Assembly: GCA_027314685.1 (NCBI GenBank)
Contig: DAHVAI010000067.1
Coordinates: 1-26,914, forward strand
Direction of reading: 5' to 3'
DNA length: 26,914 nt
From: Nitrososphaerota archaeon
GTDB lineage: Archaea > Thermoproteota > Nitrososphaeria > Nitrososphaerales > CADDZS01
In this document: one piece after another, positions 17,449 to 25,102 of the stretch
Numbering within the stretch: position 1 is the stretch's first letter
Layout: every line of letters starts with the position of its first letter
Position numbers and translations under genes: made by a program
Notes under the pieces: generated by a model
The model's database searches: none
What the model was told of the DNA's origin: nothing
What the model saw: the letters and a program-made list of their open reading frames with translations, nothing else

Positions 17449-19464
17449 TCAAGTTTGCATTCCGATTTTCCGTTTGTGTGCCTTCAGGAGCGATTTGATC
17501 GAATCTCTGATTCGAGCCGCGGATTCGAATTCAAGGTTGTTTGCTGCAATCTTCATCCGTTCTTCCAGTTCAGATATGAGTTTGGGAAATTCCGGAGATT
17601 CCAGTATCATTCGCTCCTTTGACTTTGATATCTCTTCCTCAAGCTCCTGAGTGTCTGCCAAGAGGGCACGAATTTCTTTTCTGACGGTCTCTGGAGTGAT
17701 TCCGTTTTCAGCGTTGAACTTGAGTTGTATCGCCCTGCGACGATTTGTCTCATCTATTGCCCTATTCATGGAGCCAGTCATTTCGTCAGCGTACATGATC
17801 ACTTGACCAGCAGAGTTCCTAGCCGCCCTGCCAATTGTCTGGATGAGTGCGACGTCAGACCTAAGGTAGCCTTCCTTGTCCGCGTCGAGGATCGCTACCA
17901 GACTCACCTCCGGTAGGTCTAATCCTTCGCGCAGTAAGTTGATCCCTACAAGAACGTCGTATTTGCCCATTCGAAGATCACGCAGTAGCTCGATTCTTTT
18001 GAGGGTCTCGACTTCAGAGTGTATGTATCTCACCTTCACCTTGAGATCGGCCAAATATTCAGAGAGATCTTCTGCCATTCTTTTTGTGAGCGTTGTGACC
18101 AATACTCTTTCTTTCTTGTCTACGCGCTTTCTTATCTCGCCTATCAAATCATCGACCTGCGACTTTGCTGGGCGAACGAGTATCTCTGGATCTACCAATC
18201 CAGTCGGCCTGATTATCTGCTCGACAGTCTGCTCTGACTTGCTTAACTCATAACCACCTGGCGTTGCAGACGTGTATACGACCTGGTTCATCTTTAGGGC
18301 GAATTCAGAGAAAAAGAGCGGTCTGTTGTCAAAAGCTGATGGAAGCCTGAAACCATAATTGACAAGATTCTCTTTTCGCGATCTGTCGCCTTCGTACATA
18401 CCTCGGATCTGAGGAATTGCGATGTGGCTTTCGTCGATGAACGTAAGATAGTCGTTAGGGAAGTAGTCTAGTAGACAGTATGGAGTCTCGCCTTCCTTCC
18501 TGTGGGTCATGTACCTTGAATAATTCTCGATGCCAGTGCAGAAACCCGTCTCTCTTAGCATCTCTAGGTCGAACTTTGTTCTCTGCTCTAATCTTTGAGC
18601 TTCGACTAGCTTGTTTGCGCTACGCAGTTCTGCCACTCGGAAATCTAATTCATCTTCAATTTCCTTTAGAGTGTCTCTTAGAGTGTCTTTTACGACCGTA
18701 TACTCTGTGGCGGGATAGATTATTGCTTCGTTTTTCTTCCTGATAGTCTTTCCAGTGAGAACGTCAATTTCTAGTATCTTGTCAACCTCGTCTCCGAAGA
18801 ACTCGATCTTTGTCACGTTCTCGCTCGCGGTGCATATCTCGAGAGTGTCTCCCTTTACTCTGAACTTGCCCCTTGAAAGCTGAAAGTCGTTCCTCTCGTA
18901 TCTTATCGCAACGAGCCTCTTGATCAGCTCATCCCTGTCGTAGTTTTGCTTCGGGAGGATACCGATCACGTTCTCGCGAAAATCGTCCGGCGCACCCAAG
19001 CCATAGATGCAGCTAACGCTTGCAACAACTATCACATCTCTTCTAGAGACCAATGCTTGCATAGCTCTCTGGCGAAGCGTCTGGAGCTCGTCGTTAATCG
19101 AGGTGTCTTTCTCTATGTACAGGTCTTGCTGTGGGACGTAAGCCTCGGGCTGGTAGTAATCGTAGTAACTGACAAAATACTCTACGGCGTTGTTTGGGAA
19201 GAACGCTCTAAACTCGCTTGTGAGCTGCGCTGCGAGAGTTTTGTTCGGTGAGATCACTAGAGTTGGTCTTTGGAGGTTCTGGATGACGTGCGCTATGGTG
19301 AGGGTCTTACCGGTACCGGTTGCGCCCAGAAGGACCTGGTGCTTCAATCCATTCAGAACGCCTTCGGTGAGCTTCTTGATTGCTTTGGGCTGGTCCCCTT
19401 TCGGAGTGTATTCAGTGCTTAGCTGAAAACCCGGACTCTCCAGTTTTTGGGTCAATTGATCCAT
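17449..19464 (-). CDS. uvrB: UvrB, excinuclease ABC subunit B
   Basis: Helicase-like damage-verification subunit that receives DNA from UvrA and recruits UvrC. The 671 residues contain Walker A GATGTGKT (47-54), the beta-hairpin region around SYYDYYQPEAYVPQQDLY, motif II DESHIAIPQI (344-353), the C-terminal helicase motifs LREGLDLPEVSLVAI and QTIGRAARN, and the C-terminal UVR coiled coil (LEFESAARIRDSIKSLL) that binds UvrC. I start at the ATG at 19464, where MDQLTQKLES leads into the family's QPKAI region; AAGGAG lies immediately upstream. A longer frame to 19554 runs into the remnant sequence and has no family match. First gene of the uvr cassette. Confidence 0.97.
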   Translation of the reverse strand: MDQLTQKLESPGFQLSTEYTPKGDQPKAIKKLTEGVLNGLKHQVLLGATGTGKTLTIAHVIQNLQRPTLVISPNKTLAAQLTSEFRAFFPNNAVEYFVSYYDYYQPEAYVPQQDLYIEKDTSINDELQTLRQRAMQALVSRRDVIVVASVSCIYGLGAPDDFRENVIGILPKQNYDRDELIKRLVAIRYERNDFQLSRGKFRVKGDTLEICTASENVTKIEFFGDEVDKILEIDVLTGKTIRKKNEAIIYPATEYTVVKDTLRDTLKEIEDELDFRVAELRSANKLVEAQRLEQRTKFDLEMLRETGFCTGIENYSRYMTHRKEGETPYCLLDYFPNDYLTFIDESHIAIPQIRGMYEGDRSRKENLVNYGFRLPSAFDNRPLFFSEFALKMNQVVYTSATPGGYELSKSEQTVEQIIRPTGLVDPEILVRPAKSQVDDLIGEIRKRVDKKERVLVTTLTKRMAEDLSEYLADLKVKVRYIHSEVETLKRIELLRDLRMGKYDVLVGINLLREGLDLPEVSLVAILDADKEGYLRSDVALIQTIGRAARNSAGQVIMYADEMTGSMNRAIDETNRRRAIQLKFNAENGITPETVRKEIRALLADTQELEEEISKSKERMILESPEFPKLISELEERMKIAANNLEFESAARIRDSIKSLLKAHKRKIGMQT

Positions 19465-19481
19465 ACTCCTTGAGAGAATAA

Positions 19482-19793
19482 TCAGATCCCAAACGCATAG
19501 CGAGTGGGCCCGTATAAGCTTCGAATGACATCCACTCCCCACGGTGAATACCATCTAGTTTCCAAGGAAATATTGCAATTCATCAATTGAAAGATTGTAA
19601 TATCTGCATCTCCAATTGCTATTGCAAGTAGGTCCCAGGGTCCGGGTCCATGAGTCAGGATACGTGGATCTTTAGGGCGACTCACACTCTCTATTTTTGA
19701 CGAGAATGCGAGTGCCAGGTCATACCTTAGGGGTAACTTGTTGTTTCCAATACTACCTACGCAGACTTTGGATTTCATAATTTTCACATGCAA
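19482..19793 (-). pseudogene. decayed coding remnant, copy B
   Basis: An open frame of 103 codons directly upstream of uvrB. Its middle part (RPKDPRILTHGPGPWDLLA, then IAIGDADITIFQLMNCNI) aligns with the remnant at 11292-11560; the similarity at DNA level is roughly two thirds over about 70 bases (11416-11487 against 19557-19627) by eye. Downstream of the shared CCGTGG (minus strand) it loses the copy A frame, consistent with deletions. The first part (KSKVCVGSIGNNKL) looks unrelated. Although open, it has no family I know, and I regard it as a degenerate copy rather than a functional gene. It could also host the uvrB promoter. Confidence 0.45.
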
Positions 19794-19928
19794 TAGGCTT
19801 GAGTGCGATGCTCAACGCTTGCAGTAATGATTTGGCGTAAGTTGGTTATAAGTTGAGAGCATGAAAATTTCGGCACAAGAGCGATGATTAAGTTCATGCC
19901 TCGGGGAGAGAGTTTGAATGCTCGCCTG

Positions 19929-20159
19929 TCAGAGTTTCAAGTTCTTTTGTCTTTCAAGTAATATGGCCAAGATAATTGCTTCCAACGGGAAGATACGTAA
20001 AGATTCGGAACAAGCGTGAGAGTGTCTCTTTGAAAGGCTCATGAGATGTTGTAGTCGTTCCCTGTCCTTCTTGTCATGTAGATACCTTCCAAAATTACTC
20101 ATTACGCGCCTTGTTTCGATATCAATCATCATTCGAAACGACGGAACTGTTCTGCCCAT
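19929..20159 (-). CDS. small conserved archaeal protein, unknown function
   Basis: Encodes 76 residues beginning MGRTVPSFRMMIDIETRRV. This opening (MGRTVPSFR) and the later alternation DKKDRERLQHL ... SHACSESLRIFPLEAIIL resemble a small helical family I recall from thaumarchaea and other archaea, for which no function is known. ATG at 20159 is the clear start; TTTAAAG at 20186-20193 is its probable TATA box, and GAAAAGG just before the ATG is a weak ribosome binding site. It is divergent from the GlcD-type gene with a 112-base gap. Confidence 0.75.
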   Translation of the reverse strand: MGRTVPSFRMMIDIETRRVMSNFGRYLHDKKDRERLQHLMSLSKRHSHACSESLRIFPLEAIILAILLERQKNLKL

Positions 20160-20185
20160 GCCTTTTCAAGTATGCCGAGAAGATG

Positions 20186-20193
20186 CTTTAAAG
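20186..20193 (-). promoter_or_regulatory. TATA box of the 76-residue protein gene
   Basis: CTTTAAAG, itself palindromic, is centred about 30 bases before the ATG at 20159, as expected for a leaderless or very short leader transcript. Confidence 0.5.
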
Positions 20194-20238
20194 GATTACA
20201 GCACTATTACTGTAACAAGAAGAACCGAGAAGGACTGG

Positions 20239-20245
20239 TTTAAAT
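20239..20245 (+). promoter_or_regulatory. TATA box of the GlcD-type gene
   Basis: TTTAAAT is centred 30 bases before the ATG at 20272; no ribosome binding site lies between, which fits a leaderless transcript. Confidence 0.55.
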
Positions 20246-20271
20246 CATTGATCTAGTCGCTTGCCCCTTCA

Positions 20272-21645
20272 ATGACACAAGACGACAGACTTCGCGCCGA
20301 GCTCGAGCACGTTATCGATAGCTCCAGGTTTGTAAGAAACGAAGCCGTGAAGGATTACTATGAGGACATGGGTGGCTTTCAGGCCGAGCCATGGGTGGCC
20401 ATAAAGCCAAACTCGGAAGAAGAGGTTGTTGCTATAGTGCGTTTTGCCAACGAACGCAAAATCCCGTTGGTTGCGCGAGGGGCTGGTACAAGCGTTACTG
20501 GTGCGGTGGTAACGAAGAACGCCATAATCCTGGACATGACCAATTTCAACAGAGTATTCAAAATTGACACGGTAAATTGGTACGTCCACGTTCAGGCAGG
20601 CGTGGTTCTTGACGATCTAAACAACGAACTCAAAAAACACGGATTCTTCTTCCCTCCAGATCCGGGGAGCAGTTTTGCCTGCACCGTGGGAGGCGCGATA
20701 TCTGAAGGTTCAGGCGGAATGAGGTGCGTCAGGTACGGAACTGTCAAAGACTGGGTTCTTTCGGTAAGGCTGATACTGGCATCTGGTGAGGTGGTAAATC
20801 TGGGCGAGCCGCTTTACAAGAATCGCGCTGGATATGATCTGCTACATTTGATCGTGGGGAGTGAGGGGACTCTTGGAATAGTAACCGAGGCAAAACTGAA
20901 GATAATCCCAATTCCGCAGGTTGCAGTTCAGAGATCACTCGTCTACTTTGATAGTACGGCCAGTGTGGGGAGATCAATCCATGCTCTGAGGGAGTCCAGG
21001 ATAGTGCCACTCCTGTTTGAATTCATGGACCGAGAGACAATACGACTTGTCAACCAGGATGTTGAGAGCAAGTTTGACGAGGCGGAAGCTGTGCTGCTTT
21101 TAGACATAGAGACTCAAGATGCGGGGCGAGTGGAAGAGATTCTTAGGGCAAACGGGGCGACAAAAATCCAGATTGCTCAGAATGAAAAAGAGGCGGAGAG
21201 CTTTTACCAAGCACGAGCGATGGCATACTTGTCTATCAAGGGTTCTGCCACGGGAGATCATTCGGAAGACGTTGTCGTGCCTATAGACCGACTCGCTGAA
21301 TATTTGGGCACGCTAAAAACAATCGCGCAGGAATTTGACCTTAGAATACCCGTCATGGGCCATGTGGGTGACGGCAACCTACATCCAAACATTCTCTACG
21401 ATAAGAGCAATGAAAATGAAATTGCTAGAGCAAAGATGGCGGTGGAGGAAATTTGCAGGGCCGCGATTAAAATCGGCGGATCGGTTACCGGAGAACATGG
21501 CGTTGGCACCCAAAAGGTAAGCCTATTTAGAGAACAGTTGCTAGACCATAACGGGAGTAAAACGTTAGAGTTGATGAAGGGAGTGAAGGAATTATTCGAT
21601 AAAAATTCTATCATGAACCCAGGAAAGTATGTGGAAGCTGCCTGA
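20272..21645 (+). CDS. glcD: FAD-linked 2-hydroxyacid oxidase (GlcD / D-lactate dehydrogenase family)
   Basis: Oxidises a 2-hydroxyacid such as glycolate or D-lactate, passing electrons to a membrane or Fe-S acceptor. The 457 residues show the PCMH FAD-binding domain (about 36-215) with [18 protein letters not shown], the pyrophosphate-binding [17 protein letters not shown] and [16 protein letters not shown], and the C-terminal FAD oxidase domain with [11 protein letters not shown] and [10 protein letters not shown], the two metal- and substrate-site His motifs of the family. Substrate cannot be fixed from sequence; no GlcE, GlcF or LldE partner is adjacent. If the substrate is glycolate, the product glyoxylate would feed the malate synthase at 96-1712. 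D-2-hydroxyglutarate dehydrogenase is a less likely alternative. Confidence 0.93.
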   Translation: MTQDDRLRAELEHVIDSSRFVRNEAVKDYYEDMGGFQAEPWVAIKPNSEEEVVAIVRFANERKIPLVARGAGTSVTGAVVTKNAIILDMTNFNRVFKIDTVNWYVHVQAGVVLDDLNNELKKHGFFFPPDPGSSFACTVGGAISEGSGGMRCVRYGTVKDWVLSVRLILASGEVVNLGEPLYKNRAGYDLLHLIVGSEGTLGIVTEAKLKIIPIPQVAVQRSLVYFDSTASVGRSIHALRESRIVPLLFEFMDRETIRLVNQDVESKFDEAEAVLLLDIETQDAGRVEEILRANGATKIQIAQNEKEAESFYQARAMAYLSIKGSATGDHSEDVVVPIDRLAEYLGTLKTIAQEFDLRIPVMGHVGDGNLHPNILYDKSNENEIARAKMAVEEICRAAIKIGGSVTGEHGVGTQKVSLFREQLLDHNGSKTLELMKGVKELFDKNSIMNPGKYVEAA

Positions 21646-21662
21646 CACATGACAACTGGCAG

Positions 21663-21702
21663 CTAAACTCATTCCAAGCTTGGTTTAGAGAAAGAAAAAG
21701 AT
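21663..21702 (-). terminator. hairpin and T-run between convergent genes
   Basis: On the minus strand, past the UspA-like stop, comes CTTTTTCTTTCTC (rc of about 21688-21700), a T-rich tract of the archaeal terminator type. On its other side CTAAAC at 21663-21668, the palindrome CCAAGCTTGG at 21674-21683 and GTTTAG at 21683-21688 can fold. The arrangement serves the minus-strand gene best and may act both ways. Confidence 0.5.
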
Positions 21703-21710
21703 GGAAAGCG

Positions 21711-22157
21711 TCAGTTACGAGTGAGATCGACTACTCGATCTCCTGTTTCTTTCACTTTCTCGATGAGGTCAGTGACGGTATTCTCCCAGATGAAATTGGT
21801 TTCAACGCTCGTGAAACCTGACAGTCTCGCCGAACTAGAGACGATCTCCAAGAAATTCTTTCCGTAATTGAGTCTGTACGCGAATTCGTAGTCTACCTCA
21901 CCTCCGCTCTTTCCTTCTTCAAGCAATGTGGGCTGCGAAGTGTAAATTACCAGCAGCGGCATTTTTGATTGGCTTGCCTTGAGGGCCTGTTCCACATCTT
22001 GCAACGTGGTCCTCGCATTTACCACAACAACCAATCTTTCGTGAGGTGTAGTCTTTTGAGTTATTCCACTAGCAACTGTTCTCTGAAGTGTCTGTGAAGC
22101 TGCAACGATCTTGGTGTTAACCTTACTCGAATTATTTGAAAATCTTCCAAACGACAT
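21711..22157 (-). CDS. UspA-like (universal stress protein fold) protein
   Basis: A 148-residue protein whose middle resembles the UspA alpha/beta fold: ERLVVVVNARTTLQDVEQAL as first strand and helix, MPLLVIYTSQPTLLEE as second strand, and the long helix and strand FLEIVSSSARLSGFTSVETN. The C-terminus ends at VVDLTRN without the glycine-rich ATP-binding motif (GxxGxxxxxxxxxGS) or the last strand of canonical ATP-binding Usp proteins, so it is at best a non-ATP-binding or truncated member. Start is ATG at 22157. The unusual palindromic promoter region upstream suggests tight regulation. Same strand as the cupin gene, 111 bases downstream of it. Confidence 0.55.
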   Translation of the reverse strand: MSFGRFSNNSSKVNTKIVAASQTLQRTVASGITQKTTPHERLVVVVNARTTLQDVEQALKASQSKMPLLVIYTSQPTLLEEGKSGGEVDYEFAYRLNYGKNFLEIVSSSARLSGFTSVETNFIWENTVTDLIEKVKETGDRVVDLTRN

Positions 22158-22162
22158 TTTTG

Positions 22163-22230
22163 GTCCAAGTAACTTATTGGACTTGGAATAGTATATGCCA
22201 TTCGTATATACGAGAGATATGGTATATACT
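22163..22230 (-). promoter_or_regulatory. multi-palindrome promoter/operator of the UspA-like gene
   Basis: Three GTATATRC units (22191-22198, 22204-22211, 22222-22229) are arranged so that the central TCGTATATACGA (22202-22213) is a perfect palindrome and the outer arms AGTATATGCCAT (22190-22201) and ATGGTATATACT (22219-22230) are inverted copies with one mismatch. Nearer the gene, GTCCAA and TTGGAC (22163-22168 and 22177-22182) form a second inverted repeat. Any of the TATATA elements could be the TATA box of the minus-strand gene, so a protein binding here would control access to the promoter. Confidence 0.6.
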
Positions 22231-22249
22231 CTGGCCAGGACGAACGCTG

Positions 22250-22263
22250 CCTGCTCTAGCAGG
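22250..22263. other. hairpin just past the cupin stop
   Basis: CCTGCT-CT-AGCAGG forms a compact 6-base-pair stem five bases beyond the cupin stop codon on the minus strand. No T-run follows, so it may protect the transcript end rather than terminate it. Confidence 0.35.
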
Positions 22264-22268
22264 AAGAC

Positions 22269-22673
22269 CTACTTCGGGGCTTCGTGCTTTATCCATTCAT
22301 GAGGTGCGCTTGGATCGGTCCAGATCGATGCAGAGTCCTTCTGTGGAGCAAACGCCTCAAGCATCACCATACCTATTGATCCTGTGTTTTTGATGTAGTG
22401 TCTGTCTCCGGGGTCTAAGTACACCATCGTGCCCGCGCTGACGTGACTGGAAATGCCGTTAATTCGAACGTCGCATTCACCTTCCATGATGTAGATGAAA
22501 CTCTCACTCTTGTGATAGTGCTCTCCACCCTCGGCGCCAGGAGAATACCTGACAGTGTCAGCCTTCAGGTGAGTTGAATTGCAAATCTCCTTTCCAACAA
22601 GGAAGGTTCTCCTTCTGCCCGGAACTTTAGAAAGAAAGTATTCTATCTTATCCTGACGGATTATCTTTGCCAA
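22269..22673 (-). CDS. cupin-domain protein
   Basis: A 134-residue single-domain cupin. Motif 1 is intact (GAEGGEHYHKSES, with His52, His54 and Glu58) and motif 2 carries His92 in DPGDRHYIKN, so a divalent metal site is expected. The rest (EGECDVRINGISSHVSAG) matches the beta-barrel. Small cupins of this kind include sugar-binding regulators, isomerases and dioxygenases, and the substrate is not evident. Start is TTG at 22673. It is divergent from the sugar-isomerase-like gene and may belong functionally with it. Confidence 0.85.
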   Translation of the reverse strand: MAKIIRQDKIEYFLSKVPGRRRTFLVGKEICNSTHLKADTVRYSPGAEGGEHYHKSESFIYIMEGECDVRINGISSHVSAGTMVYLDPGDRHYIKNTGSIGMVMLEAFAPQKDSASIWTDPSAPHEWIKHEAPK

Positions 22674-22755
22674 CGTCGAACAACATTCGGGCTTGCCTAC
22701 GGACGTAGATTAGGTTTTTCATTCTCTTTACTTGTTCTGGCAACTTGCCACGCAA

Positions 22756-24093
22756 ATGATAAAAGGAAATGCGAGAGCAAAAGGGCATACAGATCAGACT
22801 GAAATGGTTTCTCGTCCACGAGTGTTGTTTTGGCCACTAGGAAACCCAGAACTAGAAACTGCTCAACAAGATGGGAGGGATGCCCTAGAGAATTTGAAGC
22901 AAACTGACTTGGACATTGTCTCTGTAGATAAAATGACTTGGTGGGAACCCTCGGAAATACCAGGCCTTGCGAGGAAGGCACCAAAGAAGGACATTGATCT
23001 CATTGTGATCTTCTCTGCTACTCATGGAACGGTCAGATGCATAACCGCGATAGGGGAAAGATTCAGAAAAATTCCATTACTTATCTGGTCCATTCCGATT
23101 CGGTACTCGCTCGCTACAAGTGGCCTGGGCGCCGAATATTTGCGAGATCGTGGTCATTCAGTTAAGCTGCTTAACAACTCTCCTGGAGATATTGCTGTAA
23201 GAGAAGAAATCACCGCAGCCGCGCGCGCGGCTAGATCTTTCAGGCTCTCTAAATCGTTTAGAATAGGTTTGATCGGCAATCTCTCTCCCTTGATGATTTC
23301 ACTGCCCTACAACCTGACGCTCCTAAAGAGAAAGCTGGGGCCTTTGACACTCAAAATCAGCTTGCCCCGACTAGCGAATACGCTCAAGTCAGTAAAGGAC
23401 TCTGAAATTTCGGATAAGCTTACCGAGTACAAGAGCAAATACTCGAGCAAAGTAAGCGACCAGACGCTGGCAAACGCTCTGCGATTTCAGCTGGCAATTA
23501 GGAAATTCGTTCAAGATTACAAGCTGGATGGAATCGCACTAGAATGCTGGACAAATCTATTTCCGAAATACGGAGTGAATCCGTGTCTTGGCCATCTCGA
23601 TGACCTCGCTATAGGATGCGAGGGAGACATTGTGAGCCTAGCTGGTTCCTTGATATTAGAGAATATCAACGGTGTAAAACCGTACCTCGCCGATATTCTT
23701 GGTGTTGACAAGGAAAAGAATACGATAGAGCTCAGTCATTGTTCTGCGCCTATCTCGCTTGCAGCGGATTCTTCAAAGGTGAGCATTGGTGAAAGAACAG
23801 ATCCTAGAAGTAAGGGAAAGACTGCATTTGTTAACTTTGACCTAAGGCAGGGACCGGCAACACTGGTCAGATTTTATGGAAAAGGACTGGATAAGATCCA
23901 CATGACTTGCGGGTATCTGCAATCAAAGGGAGACTATTGGGGTGGAATCAGTTTGGTGGTTGAATCAAAAGGAAATACGAGCGAATTCCTCGATAACGTC
24001 TCCGGCAATCACTATCTCTTCGCATACGGAGATATTCGCAAGGAACTTCGAATGTTCGCCGAAATGAAGGGACTTCAAGTAATTGAGAACTAA
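22756..24093 (+). CDS. L-fucose/L-arabinose isomerase-like protein
   Basis: Related to aldose-ketose isomerases that act on deoxy or pentose sugars in the cytosol. The N-terminal half holds Rossmann-like segments (RPRVLFWPLGNPE, DIDLIVIFSATHGT). The C-terminal half carries the family's landmarks: GIALECWTNLFPKYG, CEGDIVSLAG, IELSHCSAP, GPATLVRFYG and the closing GNHYLFAYGDIRKEL, which include the metal-site Glu residues and a catalytic-type His. Start is uncertain: ATG 22756 (26 bases after a TATA-like TTTACTT), TTG 22732 or ATG 22804. Its stop overlaps the convergent Gfo/Idh/MocA gene by four bases. The true substrate is unknown; similar proteins without isomerase activity exist. Confidence 0.85.
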   Translation: MIKGNARAKGHTDQTEMVSRPRVLFWPLGNPELETAQQDGRDALENLKQTDLDIVSVDKMTWWEPSEIPGLARKAPKKDIDLIVIFSATHGTVRCITAIGERFRKIPLLIWSIPIRYSLATSGLGAEYLRDRGHSVKLLNNSPGDIAVREEITAAARAARSFRLSKSFRIGLIGNLSPLMISLPYNLTLLKRKLGPLTLKISLPRLANTLKSVKDSEISDKLTEYKSKYSSKVSDQTLANALRFQLAIRKFVQDYKLDGIALECWTNLFPKYGVNPCLGHLDDLAIGCEGDIVSLAGSLILENINGVKPYLADILGVDKEKNTIELSHCSAPISLAADSSKVSIGERTDPRSKGKTAFVNFDLRQGPATLVRFYGKGLDKIHMTCGYLQSKGDYWGGISLVVESKGNTSEFLDNVSGNHYLFAYGDIRKELRMFAEMKGLQVIEN

Positions 24094-25085
24094 CCCATAA
24101 CTTCTTTGATGGCCACGGGTCTTCTTTCCTTTGACGACTTGATTGCTGCTTCGATTACAGCTACATTAGCCAGTCCTTCATAGCCATCTACTTCGGGTTT
24201 TCTTTTCTCGGATATCGCATGAGCGAAGTCTTCCTGCTCCCTCTGAATCGGATCCGCCTCAGTGTATTCGATCTTTTCACGCGTATCACTGCCTAGTTTC
24301 TGCGAAGAGAGGCCAATTTTTTCAACGAGGAATAAGTTCATCTTGGTTCCAAACACGTTGATGTACGTCCCTCTGGGAATTGTGAACACAGCCGCAACAA
24401 TGGCGTAAGTTCCACTTGCAAACTTTAGTCGTAACAATGCAATGTCATCAATCTCTGCGCTCACTCCCATCTTGTCCAACATAGCATCGACTTCCAAGAC
24501 GCTCGGATCAAACAGGAAGCGAAGTGAATCAATCATGTGCACGCCGAGATAAGCCAAGGGCCCGCCAGGACTCTCTGATTTGAACCATCGCCACTTGTCG
24601 GGAGTGATTCCAAATCCAGAAGGATTCAGGTAATTTGCCTCTCCGAGGATCAGCTTACCAATCTCACCGTCTGTGATCATCTGTTTCATTTTTCTGACAG
24701 GTTCCCACCAACGACGATCTTGGCACACGGATAGAACCAGTCCGGATTTTTCAAAGGCGGAGATCATTTTCCTGCATTCTGCAACGCTGTTAGCAAGAGG
24801 TTTCTCTATGAGAAGGTGTTTTCCAGTATTTGAAGCTTGAATTGCCATGTCGGGGTGCGTAGTATGAGGAGTGCAGAGAATGACGGCGTCTACGTCCTTT
24901 CTCTTCAGGACGTTCTCGTAACTAGTTTCAAAATCGCAGTTGTTTACCAGCGCAAACTTCTTGGCTTTCTCTTGCGTTCTTGTATAACAAGTAGTGAGTT
25001 TCAAGAGTTGCGTTTTCCTGAGCGCATTCTCGTGCATCGTTGACCAGTTGCCGAGGCCGACCAAAGCTACGCGAAGAGGCTGCAT
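24090..25085 (-). CDS. Gfo/Idh/MocA family oxidoreductase
   Basis: An NAD(P)-dependent dehydrogenase of the sugar, inositol and related polyol family. The 331 residues show the Rossmann start VALVGLGNWSTMHEN, the cofactor/active-site motif EKP (94-96) in LLIEKPLANS, and the C-terminal alpha/beta domain with GGPLAYLGVHMIDSLRF (His183, Asp186), where the His is the usual catalytic residue. ATG at 25085 is 17 bases after the stop of the M24 gene, with GGGTG upstream, so the two form an operon. Its 3' end overlaps the convergent isomerase-like gene, a compact arrangement that supports a shared pathway. Substrate unknown. Confidence 0.92.
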   Translation of the reverse strand: MQPLRVALVGLGNWSTMHENALRKTQLLKLTTCYTRTQEKAKKFALVNNCDFETSYENVLKRKDVDAVILCTPHTTHPDMAIQASNTGKHLLIEKPLANSVAECRKMISAFEKSGLVLSVCQDRRWWEPVRKMKQMITDGEIGKLILGEANYLNPSGFGITPDKWRWFKSESPGGPLAYLGVHMIDSLRFLFDPSVLEVDAMLDKMGVSAEIDDIALLRLKFASGTYAIVAAVFTIPRGTYINVFGTKMNLFLVEKIGLSSQKLGSDTREKIEYTEADPIQREQEDFAHAISEKRKPEVDGYEGLANVAVIEAAIKSSKERRPVAIKEVMG

Positions 25086-25102
25086 TGCCCAACACCCTTC
25101 CC

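Noticed and set aside
19465..19554. N-terminal extension of UvrB
   Set aside because: The 30 extra residues have no family match, run into the decayed remnant, and the ATG at 19464 has a ribosome binding site and a proper family start.
11292..19793. The uvr block as a mobile element with terminal repeats
   Set aside because: The flanking remnants are direct, diverged and coding-like, with no transposase, target duplication or terminal inverted repeats; only a recombination scenario remains possible.
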